Assembly: GCA_014885115.2 (NCBI GenBank)
Contig: WKLE02000779.1
Coordinates: 30,151-58,748 of the forward strand
DNA from: Asterionellopsis glacialis
Lineage: Eukaryota; Bacillariophyta; Plagiogrammaphyceae; Rhaphoneidales; Asterionellopsidaceae
Direction of reading: 5' to 3'
Length of the DNA stretch: 28,598 nt
Shown here: piece after piece, positions 9,654 through 20,287 of the stretch
How positions within the stretch are numbered: position 1 is the stretch's first letter
How the letters are laid out: every line of letters begins with the position of its first letter
Notes under the pieces: generated by a model
The model's database searches: none
The model's input: the letters and a program-made list of their open reading frames with translations, nothing else
Told to the model about the DNA's origin: nothing
Translations under genes and position numbers: made by a program

Positions 9654-11488
9654 TGACTGGTTGCTAAACCTTGACAGTAGTGTAGATATTGTAGGTGTTT
9701 AGCGCTTTGATTCAAACCACAGCTTGAAAGAGGCAGACACTGTTGGTTACAAGGCTGGGTGCGTGCTGCTCTAAATAGAGGCCTAGGACTACAGGTAAAT
9801 ATTGCTCGCTTTTAGTCTCTAGAGGACTAGTTATATCAATATAATATTATTAATAATAGTTCCTCTACTCTAGAGAGTTCCCCTAACTTTCGATTTCACC
9901 CGAGGTTTCCTGTTGTTCGAGTATGTTCTTATCGATGAACTGTAATTGTACCTACCAGGTAAATCATAAATAAAGTTTACTACAGAGGAAACGACGTATC
10001 GGAAAGTTACTTTTCATCCGATGAAGTACCGATACTATGTACAACTTTAGTAGAGATTCTGATTGTATCGTAGTTCTGTGAAAATGAATCAAGGTCTAAT
10101 TCTTATATACCACTCCCGCGTTCCTACGATACCTACAAGGATGTACCAGCTACCTGTATCAGAAATATCGGTACAATTTTTTGAGTATGGAAAATCGTGG
10201 ATACTACCCGTGCATTGTTCAAAAAGGGACTCCTAGAGGTAAATTTTCTGAACTGGCACTGGAACTGTCTGACTGAACAGAAGTTTTCACGAACAATAAT
10301 ATCATCAGTAGTGTGAGAACAAAATGCAAGCATCANNNNNNNATATACAGTATGTACGTAACTTCAACCTAATTGTAATTTACTATAGATGAAATTGAGC
10401 ATTAGGTGTAATTGCTGGAAATAATAGTGGGCGTATTCATATATAATATAAGACCTACCAGGTACAGGTTGATGTCACACTACTAAACACTATCGCTGTC
10501 CATGCATCCATAATATATATCTCAACTCTTCCACTGCGAGGGGATGGAAAATTTAAAAGTATTTACAAAGACTTATATTATTTGATGTTGTTAATTCCGT
10601 ACTTGAGGTTTCAGATTCTTCGTCAAGGGGGCTTATATTACAGAAGACAATTTTCTAGTACAAGATTGAGGGGGCTGGGTAGGTGAGTGAGTACAATTAT
10701 AGTGCCATATAGTAGGATTATAAAACAATTTTTCCTACTGGAAGTTGTAATCCTGCTACCAACTATTCTTTACCAGGTATGTCCTAGAAGGAAGGACTGG
10801 GAAAGGTGATGTTCCTACAGTAATTGTACCAGCTAGGTACCAGACAAATTACTTCGACGCCAAATTTTTGCAACGTAATCACGTCATCTTCATTTAACAA
10901 ACAAGACCAAATATTATAATACTTAGGAACAAGTTTCCATCGATCTACTCTGATAATATTATTTTCAATATTTTTCTCCTTTGACGAACATGAAAGAATC
11001 GTCTTTCTTACAAGCAGGATTTATAGCGTTTTTCCCGGTACTGCCATATATTTATTGAAGACTAAGTTTCAAATGTCGAACTAACACAATTGGCAATTTT
11101 CCAGCTGGAGAAACAAGCTGACTACTTATTGTTTCTGTACACGTACAGCTTGGAAGGTAAGTGATATTTCTATTCATTAGACAAATCTACGATTAAAAAC
11201 AACAGTTGGTGCTAGTCATCAACCTGGTACAATATACTGTCCTACGTACAAGATGTGGAATTTGATACTGACTGTAGAGGCATCAGGTACCAGATTTTCT
11301 CCATCTCGAGAACTACCTGGTAGCACATGTATATATAGAGGGTGAAAAGTAGTAGGAGTACTACAGTACCAGATACGTCCAATGGACTTAGGACCGACAG
11401 TACCTGGTACTCTAGAGTCCTACTCACTGGAGTCCTAACTGATAACAGCACCAAGAATTCCAGCGATGCAGACGAGAGTCTTCACTTT
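9654..11488. other. Gene-free 1.8 kb, palindrome-rich
   Basis: No credible gene was found on either strand. The few open frames (10133-10333 minus, 11242-11454 minus) are short and resemble nothing. The stretch is AT-rich and dense in short palindromic words. TACCAGGTA or TACCTGGTA occurs at 9953-9961, 10456-10464, 10771-10779, 11314-11322 and 11401-11409, and GTCCTA-type words are scattered through it. The kinase promoter should lie at the left end. The right end is the 3' flank of the five-exon minus-strand gene. Confidence 0.6.
10336..10342. other. Assembly gap (7 N)
   Basis: Seven undetermined bases interrupt the gene-free region. The sequence on either side is AT-rich and repetitive in short words, so the gap may hide a collapsed simple repeat of unknown true length. 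Confidence 0.98.
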
Positions 11489-12672
11489 TTATGAAATTGT
11501 GGCATGATCGTTCCAATACTTGTAGGCCTCCATGTACGAATCACGATCAAGAGGGATGCCACTACCACCTTCTGACTTACCAAGAGCATTTCTCATTGCT
11601 GTGATAGGGGTCATAGGAAGCTCATAGTCGACATCTTGTGCTTTTATGCTCACAATACCCCATGGAGCTGTTTCTTCTCTTGGGGTTTTCCCCATGGCTT
11701 CTGTTTCCTGTGTTTGAAAAATAGTAGAACACAACGAATTAAAAAATAAGGATATTGCAGAGTTTCAAAGATTAAAATAGCTCAATTGATAAGCACCTGC
11801 GTGTAGAAAACAAAACGAAGGCTTCTTACCTTATTGATCTGCTCTCTAGAGTATAGGATCAAGTCGAGATATTTTGCAACAGGAAGTGGATTCTCAGGAC
11901 CAGTAACTAATTCTTTGGGAAAGAAACGTGTCAAAACTGGCAACTTTTGCGCGCCAAAAAGTAACAAGGTGCATATAAATAACATATTAAAAAGATGAGA
12001 TTTTTAGAAAATAAGTTGGATCAGTAGGGATACAACAATATCACGTGAGATCTTACCTCCTTTTCGTTGCGAGCCTAATCAAGATGGTTTGGAATGTTTT
12101 AAAAAAGAAAAATTATGCGTTAAAAATTTTCGAACAAAGTTCTGAGATACTTGTATACTCTGAGTCAGTAAAAAAATTTGCATCCTCACCTCATACTTGC
12201 ATCTGAGAAGAGATTCATTTTCCTTTGTAATTGGAAGAACGTTGACACGAGCATCTGAGAAGTCGTTAACAATAAAAAGATGTTTGCAAAATGGAGCATA
12301 GCCTTCCTTAAGATCTTCCTCCTTGTACCGCTCGTTTACAATATCAGTGAATTCAGACATTGAATTAGAGCTTTTCAAAAAAGGTGAAATAATTTCAAAA
12401 TACCATTTGTAAGCTGGAGGTTTTATCTTGGTAACAAATAAATTTTGTGCAGCAATCCTGGCGAATAATTTTCATTAAACTTACAATACATTACCTCCAT
12501 ACGATCCGCTGGCCTCATTTTCTGCAAACTGCCTGTAGCAGAACGGATCGATCACAAGTGCTTTCGATTCGGACATGGATGTTGTAAAGAGCCGGTTGCT
12601 AGCTTTGTAATGGCGGAGAGAACGGAGAGTAGATGATGGATTGCTGAAAGCAAAGAGAATCAAAGCTTTCAT
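11489..12672 (-). CDS. DUF3228-like protein, five exons with a micro-exon
   Basis: The inferred exons are 12672-12495, 12413-12190, 12074-12057, 11943-11830 and 11707-11489, giving 250 residues. All four introns (81-122 bp) are GT-AG and keep frame. Exon 3 is only 18 nt and encodes ARNEKE, joining KYE to LPVLTRFFP. Conserved-looking blocks in order are DPFCYRQF, EGYAPFCKHLFIVNDF, LPITKENESLLR, KYLDLILYSREQI, APWGIVSIKAQDVDYELPM and MRNALGKSEGGSGIPLDR. From memory these match the DUF3228 family of bacteria and plants, whose function is unknown. Residues 1-33 (STLRSLRHYKASNRLFTTS) look like a mitochondrial presequence. The exon 2 start is the weakest junction: the CAG at 12416-12414 is the acceptor I found that keeps frame. 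The family call is moderate; the gene itself is well supported. Confidence 0.72.
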
Positions 12673-13598
12673 CTGATATCGACAAAAAGATTCTTTTTAT
12701 GCAAACGTCTCGAAGAACAACGTCACAATCGAATGCGTTGATTCTTCCTGATGTTGACTGGCGTTGATGGGTCGAGACTAAGCAACGACACAGGAGTTGA
12801 TAAGACACTGGTAAGATGCGACAAGCGATGAGCCTTGAGTTCTGGGAGCTGTGATGGTAGTGAGGATGATGAATGATCCAAACCTGCAAGAGATCCTACA
12901 CCGTAAGACTTACGTACAACTTTCGTGTGATGCGTGTCAGACAAAGATCGGCGAACTGATTCTCTAGGAGCGAGGTCGGAGGCAAGGACAGACAGCCCTT
13001 CTTTGTTCTCCTATCCTTCGTCTGTACCGGTACGTACCTTGTAGTCCTACACATGCGTAAGATGCTAAAAAATCAAAAAAACTTGGGCTTGCTCGGAATG
13101 TCTACAGAGTTAACGTTTTTTACCTGACACTTTCTCGATACATAAGCTGTCTTACTCTTGGCCGTTTTTTAACAGGTATATATGTAATCTACCTACACTC
13201 GCTACGTGCTTGATTACCATGAATATGTCGTTTCCACGAAAACAGAAACCAATGCAGGACTGAATTCTTGAAAATAGATCGGTCATCCTCTTGTTTCATA
13301 GACGTTCTACACGCTTTTGAACTGTTTTGAATCGAAGGATGCTGGTTAGTCCAGACCCGCGAACCTCCTTTTCGGTCTTGTTTGATTAATCATTCAGTCG
13401 GGGATTTACTGAAACCACCCACTATTACTTTTTTAGGTCCCAGTCTATCATCATACTTGCACCAGGAAAGCATTACACACAGAGGCATGCGTCAGGGTGT
13501 CTATCATGCTCGGGATACTTGTATCTTGGTACCATACTAAACTTTCAAAGTGATACTGTTTGCATTTTTTCTTCATACCCGAATTTTTACGACTCAAG
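12673..13598. other. Divergent promoter region, no gene seen
   Basis: This 926-bp region separates the DUF3228-like gene (-) from the repeat-bearing membrane protein (+). Open frames at 12599-12944 on the minus strand are upstream shadows without family resemblance. The palindromic run TACCGGTACGTACC lies near 13025. Both promoters are expected here, but no element can be assigned. Confidence 0.5.
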
Positions 13599-15824
13599 AT
13601 GTTCGGCAAAAGCAAAAGCATACCAAAGAACAATGAAAGACGATTTGAAGATGAGGATTGGGGTATATCAAGGACGGACACTTCGGTGCGAAGTATATTT
13701 ACTTCGGGATCCTCTTTTCGACGTTTACCTCCAAGTCGTCATATTCCGGAACCTCCTGAGTTCCAAGATTCACCAAGACCTCCTCGACAACAAAAGAGTT
13801 CAGCCGATCGTCCTGATGAGGAGGAGCCTTTACCAAAACTTCTTGATTTTCAAAGTGAAGAAAGTAAGCCAGAACTTCCCAAACAAGAACAGCATCCCAT
13901 TCAAGATCAACACCCGAAGCAAGATTATGATGAATTCATGTCTGCAATTGACTGCCACTTGCAGCATATTCCTGTACCATGTAGCTCGCCTACCAATTTA
14001 TCTGATATAGAAACGCCAATAAAACGAGGTGATAGAAATGATTCTAATCCCGATGTAATGTTGCAAGAAAAAGACGATCATGATAGTAATGGTTATACTA
14101 TGGTGTTTGAAGGAGTTGGAAAGTGGGAACTACCAGATGAAGGGGGGAGTATTCCGAGCAGGTCATATTCTGAAGGTCTCGTCCCATCCGGAACACCCAG
14201 AACATGGGACGATACAAGCGTCGGCAGTGAAAGCGGCTTTTCGGGGATTGCAACTGAAATGAGGGATGAATACACTATAGGTTCTTTAACACGTGAAATT
14301 CGGATAGAGGAAGATGACCCGTCCCTGCTGTCTGAAGTGGGAACGTTTCTACCAGTTGAGGAGGAGTTAAAAAAGAAGAAACAAAAGAAAACTTCTTATT
14401 GGTGTGAAGCAATATATTGTGGGAGTGTATTAATGCTAATTTGCGGTATTGCTGTTGGGGTTGCAGCCATGGTAGGAGCGTTTTCGTCGTCATCCTCATC
14501 ACAGGCAAAGTCAGAAAGAGAAGCATCGCCAATGTCACCAAATATTTCGCCAACAAAGACACCGATGGTCCCAGGTGCATCTACATCGTCCATGCCCACA
14601 GATGGTCCAGCCCTGGTCACAACAACAGCGCCATCTCAAAGTCCAGAGAAATTCCCTTCGTTACCACCGTCACCACAACTTACCGAGGTTGTTATCTCTG
14701 TCGTCATCCAGACGGATGAGTATGCCGGAGATACTGGTTGGAGTTTGGTATGCGACGGTCGTACTTTGGCAGAAGTTAAACAAAGTACTTATTCTAAAGA
14801 TGTGGATAAGATTGTAGAGACATTCATCGTTAGCGACGGAGCAAGTTGCACCTTTGTTATCTCTGACAATTACGGAGATGGACTTTGTTGTGAGTATGGG
14901 ATCGGCTTTTACCGGATATACCACGGGGAAGATATATCTGAGAATGGTGAACTAATTGTTGGAGGGAGCCAATTCGGCTACAACGAAACACAGACTTTCG
15001 TCGCTTCTTCAGGTATGGCTTCGTTGACTCCAGCTCCGTCGATATCAAGGTCTCCGTTGAGTTCGTATCCTTCACAATCAATATATCCTAGTCAAGCACC
15101 GTCAAGGAGCCCTGAAACTGCGGCTCCCACTGAAAGTTCTTTACTGAATGTAATGTTTCAATTTGACCAATACCCACTTGAGACTGGCTGGACGTTGCAA
15201 TGCGATGGCGAGATAATCGCAGATGTCCCATCTAATACATACAAAATTCCAAGATCTAGTACTTCGCAGTCATTTCATGTTGCGACCGGATCAAAGTGCC
15301 AGTTAGTAGTGACTGACTCTTCTGTTGAAGGGGATGGTATCTGTTGCAACTATGGAAATGGTTATTATCAAGTTTACTACATTGATGAAGACAAGGGTTC
15401 ATCTCTTGTTGCGCACGGAGCTAGCTTTCGTTACAAAGCTGTTACTGATTTTATAGCTGCTGCTGCTCCTCCGACTGATGTCTTTATCACGGTTACAATC
15501 CAAATGGATTTGTTTGCAGACGAGATCTACTGGGATCTCGAATGTGATGGTGAAACTCTGGTAGACGTCCCCGCTGGCTCGTACATGGAATCTTCGTTTG
15601 TGCTCTTTGCAGGAACGTTTACTGTTCCACAAGGATCACAGTGCCGTTTGAGATTACGGGATTCTTATGGGGATGGGCTCTGCTGTTCGTCAGGAGCTGG
15701 AGTTGGTAATTATAGAGTGTATTATGGTCCAGACATCACCGATGACAACATGATAATTATACAAGGGTCAGAATTTAAATTCGAAGAAGAAAACGTCTTT
15801 GAAGCAGCTTCGCCACGTCTCTAG
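13599..15824 (+). CDS. Single-pass membrane protein with three GDGLCC repeats
   Basis: The 741-residue protein has a hydrophilic, Pro/Glu/Ser-rich N-terminal part (1-265), a basic stop (EELKKKKQKK), one membrane helix (about 272-295), a Ser/Thr/Pro-rich stalk, and three related domains at about 363-470, 515-620 and 627-737. Each domain follows the plan Q-x-D-x-(2-3)-aromatic, then W-x-L-x-CDG, then a Cys before a short strand, then D-x-x-GDG-(L/I)-CC, then G-x-G-x-Y-x-(V/I)-Y, ending in GxxFxxxxxxxF. The core DxxGDGxCC looks like an acidic turn, possibly calcium-binding, with three to four cysteines for disulfides. By the positive-inside rule the repeats would face the lumen or outside and the acidic tail the cytosol. 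Such repeats, linked by Ser-Pro stretches, recur in diatom surface-type proteins; their role is unknown to me. The frame is open from a TTG at 13560; the first ATG is 13599. Confidence 0.85.
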   Translation: MFGKSKSIPKNNERRFEDEDWGISRTDTSVRSIFTSGSSFRRLPPSRHIPEPPEFQDSPRPPRQQKSSADRPDEEEPLPKLLDFQSEESKPELPKQEQHPIQDQHPKQDYDEFMSAIDCHLQHIPVPCSSPTNLSDIETPIKRGDRNDSNPDVMLQEKDDHDSNGYTMVFEGVGKWELPDEGGSIPSRSYSEGLVPSGTPRTWDDTSVGSESGFSGIATEMRDEYTIGSLTREIRIEEDDPSLLSEVGTFLPVEEELKKKKQKKTSYWCEAIYCGSVLMLICGIAVGVAAMVGAFSSSSSSQAKSEREASPMSPNISPTKTPMVPGASTSSMPTDGPALVTTTAPSQSPEKFPSLPPSPQLTEVVISVVIQTDEYAGDTGWSLVCDGRTLAEVKQSTYSKDVDKIVETFIVSDGASCTFVISDNYGDGLCCEYGIGFYRIYHGEDISENGELIVGGSQFGYNETQTFVASSGMASLTPAPSISRSPLSSYPSQSIYPSQAPSRSPETAAPTESSLLNVMFQFDQYPLETGWTLQCDGEIIADVPSNTYKIPRSSTSQSFHVATGSKCQLVVTDSSVEGDGICCNYGNGYYQVYYIDEDKGSSLVAHGASFRYKAVTDFIAAAAPPTDVFITVTIQMDLFADEIYWDLECDGETLVDVPAGSYMESSFVLFAGTFTVPQGSQCRLRLRDSYGDGLCCSSGAGVGNYRVYYGPDITDDNMIIIQGSEFKFEEENVFEAASPRL

Positions 15825-15958
15825 AATGAATATCCCCAAAGACGCAAATTACAATCGTTGTAACACACACATGTATACATATATTGATTTATCTAGCCTT
15901 AATGTACCTATTCGTAAATGGGCGCCATAATAATAGAATTGAAAATCTTATAGAAACT

Positions 15959-18900
15959 CTAGACTCGATCTATACCATGCGCAACCGAAGGTTGGTTTGT
16001 ATCAATTCCATATTCATTTGCAATGCCTTCAATTTCTGGACAAATTCGAGTAGGGAAATGATCTGTCCCCATGGTTGGACTGACCGTAATTTCATTAAAG
16101 TCATCGTTGCCAGCCCAAACTGGAGTATACTCGGATCCAGCATTGGATGTGCAACATGTCACACACATGGCTAGTCCATGACAACATGTTTTCTTTTCTC
16201 CAGTTTTTACCAGATGTATTATTTTGCCTGGTGGGAACATTTTAATGGATCGTACACTCCCTCGACTTTCTCTTCGTTCATGTTGAATTCTTTTGAATTG
16301 TTCCAGTTGTTGCCCGTATGGTGAATCGGGTACCTCGTCTGGTTCGTGGAGTAATTCGGATATCGTTTGTATAAGATGTTCACGATCTTCTTCTAAATCA
16401 ATTTCTTTACACATACGAAACCATCGAAGAATAGATATAGCTTTGCTAGCGGCCTCCATTTTAGGGACCTTGACACGTCCAATGAGTTCTAGTACTTCAT
16501 TTCGAAAGTTTTCCATGGCATCATAGGATAATCGTGGAACAAGGTCCGAATCTAAAATAAATGCGGTTGTAAATTCTTGACATGCTATAGCTAATCCCCA
16601 TGACATGGAACATCCCGGCGGACTGTACGTGATGCATCGTAGACTTGGAAATTTCTGTCTCATCATGAAGGAGAGTAATGTTGCTGTGCCACCTCCTAAT
16701 GAATGCCCCACAATTCGGAGTTTGTAGTTAGGATAGGAAGCATGCTCACCTACAAGTAATCGATCTAAAATTCCATGACGTTCCAAATCATCATGCACAA
16801 TACGTGCACATCTCAATATTCCACCATGACAATGTTCACCCATCCCATTAAAACCAAATTCATTCCCCAACTCATCTAAGGGTTCTGGTTCAATCAGAAC
16901 ATCTGTTATACAATCTTCTAAACTAAAGGTACCACGTATGGATAAAACAACTGTATCCCATGCATGGTCTATTACAATACAATAGGGGATCTGTGTAAAA
17001 CTACTATGCAGTTGTGCATACACAATATCAGCTTCCTCTAACCCTGTTTGTAACAATAAAGCTGATTTGTGAATTTGGCAGCAATTATCACCCAAGACAC
17101 CATATTCATGATCCATTAATGGCTCACATTCTTCTTGATGCATCATACAATCCTCTGAAAATGCTTCCCTTATTGGAGTACTTGTTGCGGATGACGATGC
17201 TGTTGTTGAACTTTGTATATTATTCGGATGATTCTCATTCTCATTGTAATCCTCGTCCATGTCATTCTTTCTGTTGTTACTATTATCATTGCCAGCAACT
17301 CCTGATGATGGTATTGATGGTGTTTGTCGTGAGGATTGTTGTTCTTCTTCTTGTTGTTGTCTTGATTGATTATTTGAAAAAGCACAACATGTATTTTTAC
17401 AAATAAGTTTTGGAATGCCAGTGACAGGATGACCATACACATAAAGGTACCATGTATAAACAGCCAAGGCGTATTTGGCATATCGTGCCCCTTCTTGTAA
17501 CATTTGCAAGTCATACGAATCATGACGACTCAATACCTTTCGTTGTTGTGGGACATAAAATATTGTGCGAGATGCTGTTTTTTTCATTTGAAATTCTAAT
17601 TCAATCTTGGTAAGTGAAGTAGTGGAAGTACTAGACGTAGTAGAATTGTCTTTTCGTTTTTTTGCTCTTCGTTGTGTCATTCCACAATTATTAGTAGTAT
17701 TCTTTTCATCCAACAGTATTTGAGCAGCTGCCATGTTGGTATCTTCTGCAACTACTAGTGATGGTGTAGTAGTAGTAGAAGCAGCTTCCAAGGGTACCAA
17801 TAGTGATTCATTTGCTTGTGAGGAATGTTGTGAGGATGGACGTGGTGTTGTCGAAGTAGAAGAAGAATCATCATTACTGTCATCATGCTCATCTACCACT
17901 TGAAGGAGACTATTGGTTGTATTATTTATGTTTAACGATAACGATGATCCATATGTCTGTATACGTTCACGTTCTTCCTGTACTCGTTGACGTGCTTCCA
18001 AAGTACGTTTCCGTTGTATCCGTTGTAACATGATAAATCCCATGACCAAGTCCGAAGGGACTAAATCCAAAACACCTCCTGTTTCCAAATAATCTGTCAA
18101 GGCACGGGCTACATCTGAAAATTCACCCAAGGCTATATCCTTCCCACCAAAGACATAACATGTGCTTGTACTTAAAAATTGACAAAAGTTGGTACATCGA
18201 TCTTTCCACATTTCTTCTGCTAATTCATGATGATGATAGGGAGAAGATAATGATTCGCCATCATCGTTGTAGTCTCGATCATGACCATATTGCATAGGGT
18301 ATTGTCTTTGATAGGGTCTTGACATTAAGGAACTTAGATAGATACAGGATGATACTACTTCAATCATTTGTGACAAGAGTAAGATAATGAAGGCAACCCA
18401 CCATGCATGTTTGCTGACAAGGTATTGTATTTCTTCTTTGGCGGTGACAGAGACCGATGATGTTTGTTCAGATGTGTACCAAAAATTTGCATTGTTATAA
18501 TCATCATCACCATTATCGCTTTGACGATCCCAACCCCAAAAATCATCATTACTCATTGTAGCAGTTGCTGTTGTTGTATTCTCTTCCAAACACTTATGGT
18601 ATTGTCGAGCAAAGGCAATAGAAGACGTCCCCGTACAAAAGACCAATGCTTGTATAATCTGAAACGGAACTAATTTGAATTCTAATAATTGTTCAACATG
18701 TTTGGATCGTGATTGTGGATCTGTGGGTGTCCCAATGGAACTCCAATGATAAATCCGTTGTTGTAAGATTATCCCCAAAATACCTGTAAAGAGTGTCGAT
18801 GCCATTGTGTAACAGACCAAGAGTAATGGAAACAAATGACAATGGCGACAATCTGGTGCGTCATTTGGATCATAAAACATGTATTCCAATAAATTGTCAT

Positions 18901-19054
18901 TGTGTCGATGACAGGCTGCAGCAATATGAAACCAAAGCGGTCCAATCAATAAAATTAATTGAATGAAACGACAGCCTATGATAACAATACTTGATGGTTG
19001 TAAATCATCACCGCCCAACAGAGTTTTCCGTTGGAATAAATGAATTGCAGGCAT
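15959..19054 (-). CDS. Diacylglycerol-lipase-like class 3 lipase, four TM
   Basis: The 1031-residue protein matches the plan of sn-1-specific diacylglycerol lipases. Four N-terminal membrane helices lie at about 21-46, 73-98, 130-150 and 217-243. A cytosolic alpha/beta-hydrolase lipase_3 domain (about 670-860) follows. The nucleophile elbow is GHSLGGG with Ser785. The acid is probably Asp837 in DSDLVPRLS, and the His is probably His999 in TDHFP. DAG lipases release a fatty acid and leave 2-monoacylglycerol at the plasma membrane. Long low-complexity stretches rich in Ser, Thr, Asn, Gln and acidic residues (about 370-480 and 560-630) separate the parts. The frame opens at a TTG (19090), but the first ATG is 19054. 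A Cys-rich patch (CCHGLAMCVTCC) precedes the His. It is convergent with the repeat protein (134-bp gap) and divergent from the carboxylesterase. Confidence 0.87.
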   Translation of the reverse strand: MPAIHLFQRKTLLGGDDLQPSSIVIIGCRFIQLILLIGPLWFHIAAACHRHNDNLLEYMFYDPNDAPDCRHCHLFPLLLVCYTMASTLFTGILGIILQQRIYHWSSIGTPTDPQSRSKHVEQLLEFKLVPFQIIQALVFCTGTSSIAFARQYHKCLEENTTTATATMSNDDFWGWDRQSDNGDDDYNNANFWYTSEQTSSVSVTAKEEIQYLVSKHAWWVAFIILLLSQMIEVVSSCIYLSSLMSRPYQRQYPMQYGHDRDYNDDGESLSSPYHHHELAEEMWKDRCTNFCQFLSTSTCYVFGGKDIALGEFSDVARALTDYLETGGVLDLVPSDLVMGFIMLQRIQRKRTLEARQRVQEERERIQTYGSSLSLNINNTTNSLLQVVDEHDDSNDDSSSTSTTPRPSSQHSSQANESLLVPLEAASTTTTPSLVVAEDTNMAAAQILLDEKNTTNNCGMTQRRAKKRKDNSTTSSTSTTSLTKIELEFQMKKTASRTIFYVPQQRKVLSRHDSYDLQMLQEGARYAKYALAVYTWYLYVYGHPVTGIPKLICKNTCCAFSNNQSRQQQEEEQQSSRQTPSIPSSGVAGNDNSNNRKNDMDEDYNENENHPNNIQSSTTASSSATSTPIREAFSEDCMMHQEECEPLMDHEYGVLGDNCCQIHKSALLLQTGLEEADIVYAQLHSSFTQIPYCIVIDHAWDTVVLSIRGTFSLEDCITDVLIEPEPLDELGNEFGFNGMGEHCHGGILRCARIVHDDLERHGILDRLLVGEHASYPNYKLRIVGHSLGGGTATLLSFMMRQKFPSLRCITYSPPGCSMSWGLAIACQEFTTAFILDSDLVPRLSYDAMENFRNEVLELIGRVKVPKMEAASKAISILRWFRMCKEIDLEEDREHLIQTISELLHEPDEVPDSPYGQQLEQFKRIQHERRESRGSVRSIKMFPPGKIIHLVKTGEKKTCCHGLAMCVTCCTSNAGSEYTPVWAGNDDFNEITVSPTMGTDHFPTRICPEIEGIANEYGIDTNQPSVAHGIDRV

Positions 19055-19945
19055 GATGATTTGTTGGGATTCTTTTTTTCTGCTTCTCAATCAATCAATC
19101 AATCAATTCAAAAGTCTGTTTTCTTACATGAACATTCTCGTCACTCTGAAATAAGAAGGAAAGTCTCAAAAAGGCACGTTGCGGTTGACTCTACGGAAAC
19201 GTCAATGGAACTAGCAGTCTAGACTAATGAGTTGATCAAGTTTCACTCATGGAATCCAGGGATACTTCGTAAGTATCTACCCTTTAGTCCTAGTTGGGTT
19301 CGCTCTAGCTAGAGACTATGATATTAATACAAGTGACTCTGTATTCGCCTAACCTCGAGTCACGCAAAAGACGAAAAACCGACCTTCGGTCGTTGGTGAC
19401 CAAAAAATTAGTCTACTGACAAAATAATAAAAGCAGGCGCGTGGAAAAAAGAACGAGAAACTGGCACGAGAAAGCTTGCCAAGCAAGCATATAAAAAAGA
19501 GCCTCTTCCATAGATTTTACCTTTGCGTGGATTTGTACATATTTCGCAGTAGGAGCTCTCTAGTAGAGGAAGCTTTCCGTACAAGCATCGAATTTTCTCG
19601 CTCGATTGGCATCAGCGGTTTATCAGACTTTGGCGTTGAAACTTCTTCAAGCCTTTCCCTCCGTCCAGAGACAAAAAATAAAAAATAAGAATGAGGGACG
19701 TCACAACGTACCTCTACACATCATAACACTGACACTTGTCGAGTTGTGTGTTGAGTGTGCACATGCATCGATCTTCTGTGCAATATTCTCGCAACATCTC
19801 AAGAAATGAATGCAAGCATTTACTTTTTCTTTTATTAGAGAGACAATACTGTAAACCAACAAACAGTTTACATCAAGCAAGAGAGTAAGGGGTACATACA
19901 TACGTGATATGTTGGATTTTATTTTACTCAAAAAGAATAAAGAAA
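19055..19945. other. Shared divergent region of lipase and esterase genes
   Basis: This 891-bp spacer separates the divergent lipase (-) and carboxylesterase (+) genes and must hold both promoters. A TCAA repeat sits directly upstream of the lipase ATG. The words AGTCCTAG (19286-19293) and GCTCTAGCTAGAG follow, and a small hairpin, CGACC-TT-CGGTCG, lies near 19380. Short frames at 19476-19809 have no family resemblance. Confidence 0.5.
19087..19106. repeat. TCAA tetranucleotide microsatellite, five units
   Basis: Five perfect TCAA units lie 33 bp upstream of the lipase ATG, in its probable 5' UTR or core promoter. Length variation here would change leader spacing but not the protein. Confidence 0.9.
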
Positions 19946-20254
19946 ATGACAAGCAATAAATCCCAACAATGTTGTAAAGGAAACCATACTAGACAAAAAC
20001 GACGACAAAGTCATCTATCATTTCGTTACAAAGCTATGAATGCATATGTTATACTTCATTTTTTTATATTATTCTCCATTAGTTTGTCAATTCCACTTGA
20101 TAATGACAATAGTAATAATAATAATAATGATAGGAACGAACACGAGGATGAATTATTTGATGATTGGCTCTTGTCAGCTTTACAAGAAATAAAAGGTGGT
20201 GGACAAACCATTTCATCGGATAGAAGTAAACGATCATCCTCATCCTCTAGATCA

Positions 20255-20287
<33 letters not shown>

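Noticed and set aside
10133..11454. Short frames in the gene-free region (10133-10333 and 11242-11454 minus)
   Set aside because: They are short and AT-rich, resemble no family, and overlap palindromic intergenic words.
13560..13598. N-terminal extensions opening at TTG or GTG (13560, 5761, 19090, 19904)
   Set aside because: These codons are not credible eukaryotic nuclear starts here; a good ATG follows within 12 to 42 bases in each case.
19946..20035. Carboxylesterase start at 20036 as the only start
   Set aside because: The upstream ATG at 19946 is in frame and its basic stretch could be a long signal n-region. I kept the longer form but give 20036 as a real alternative.
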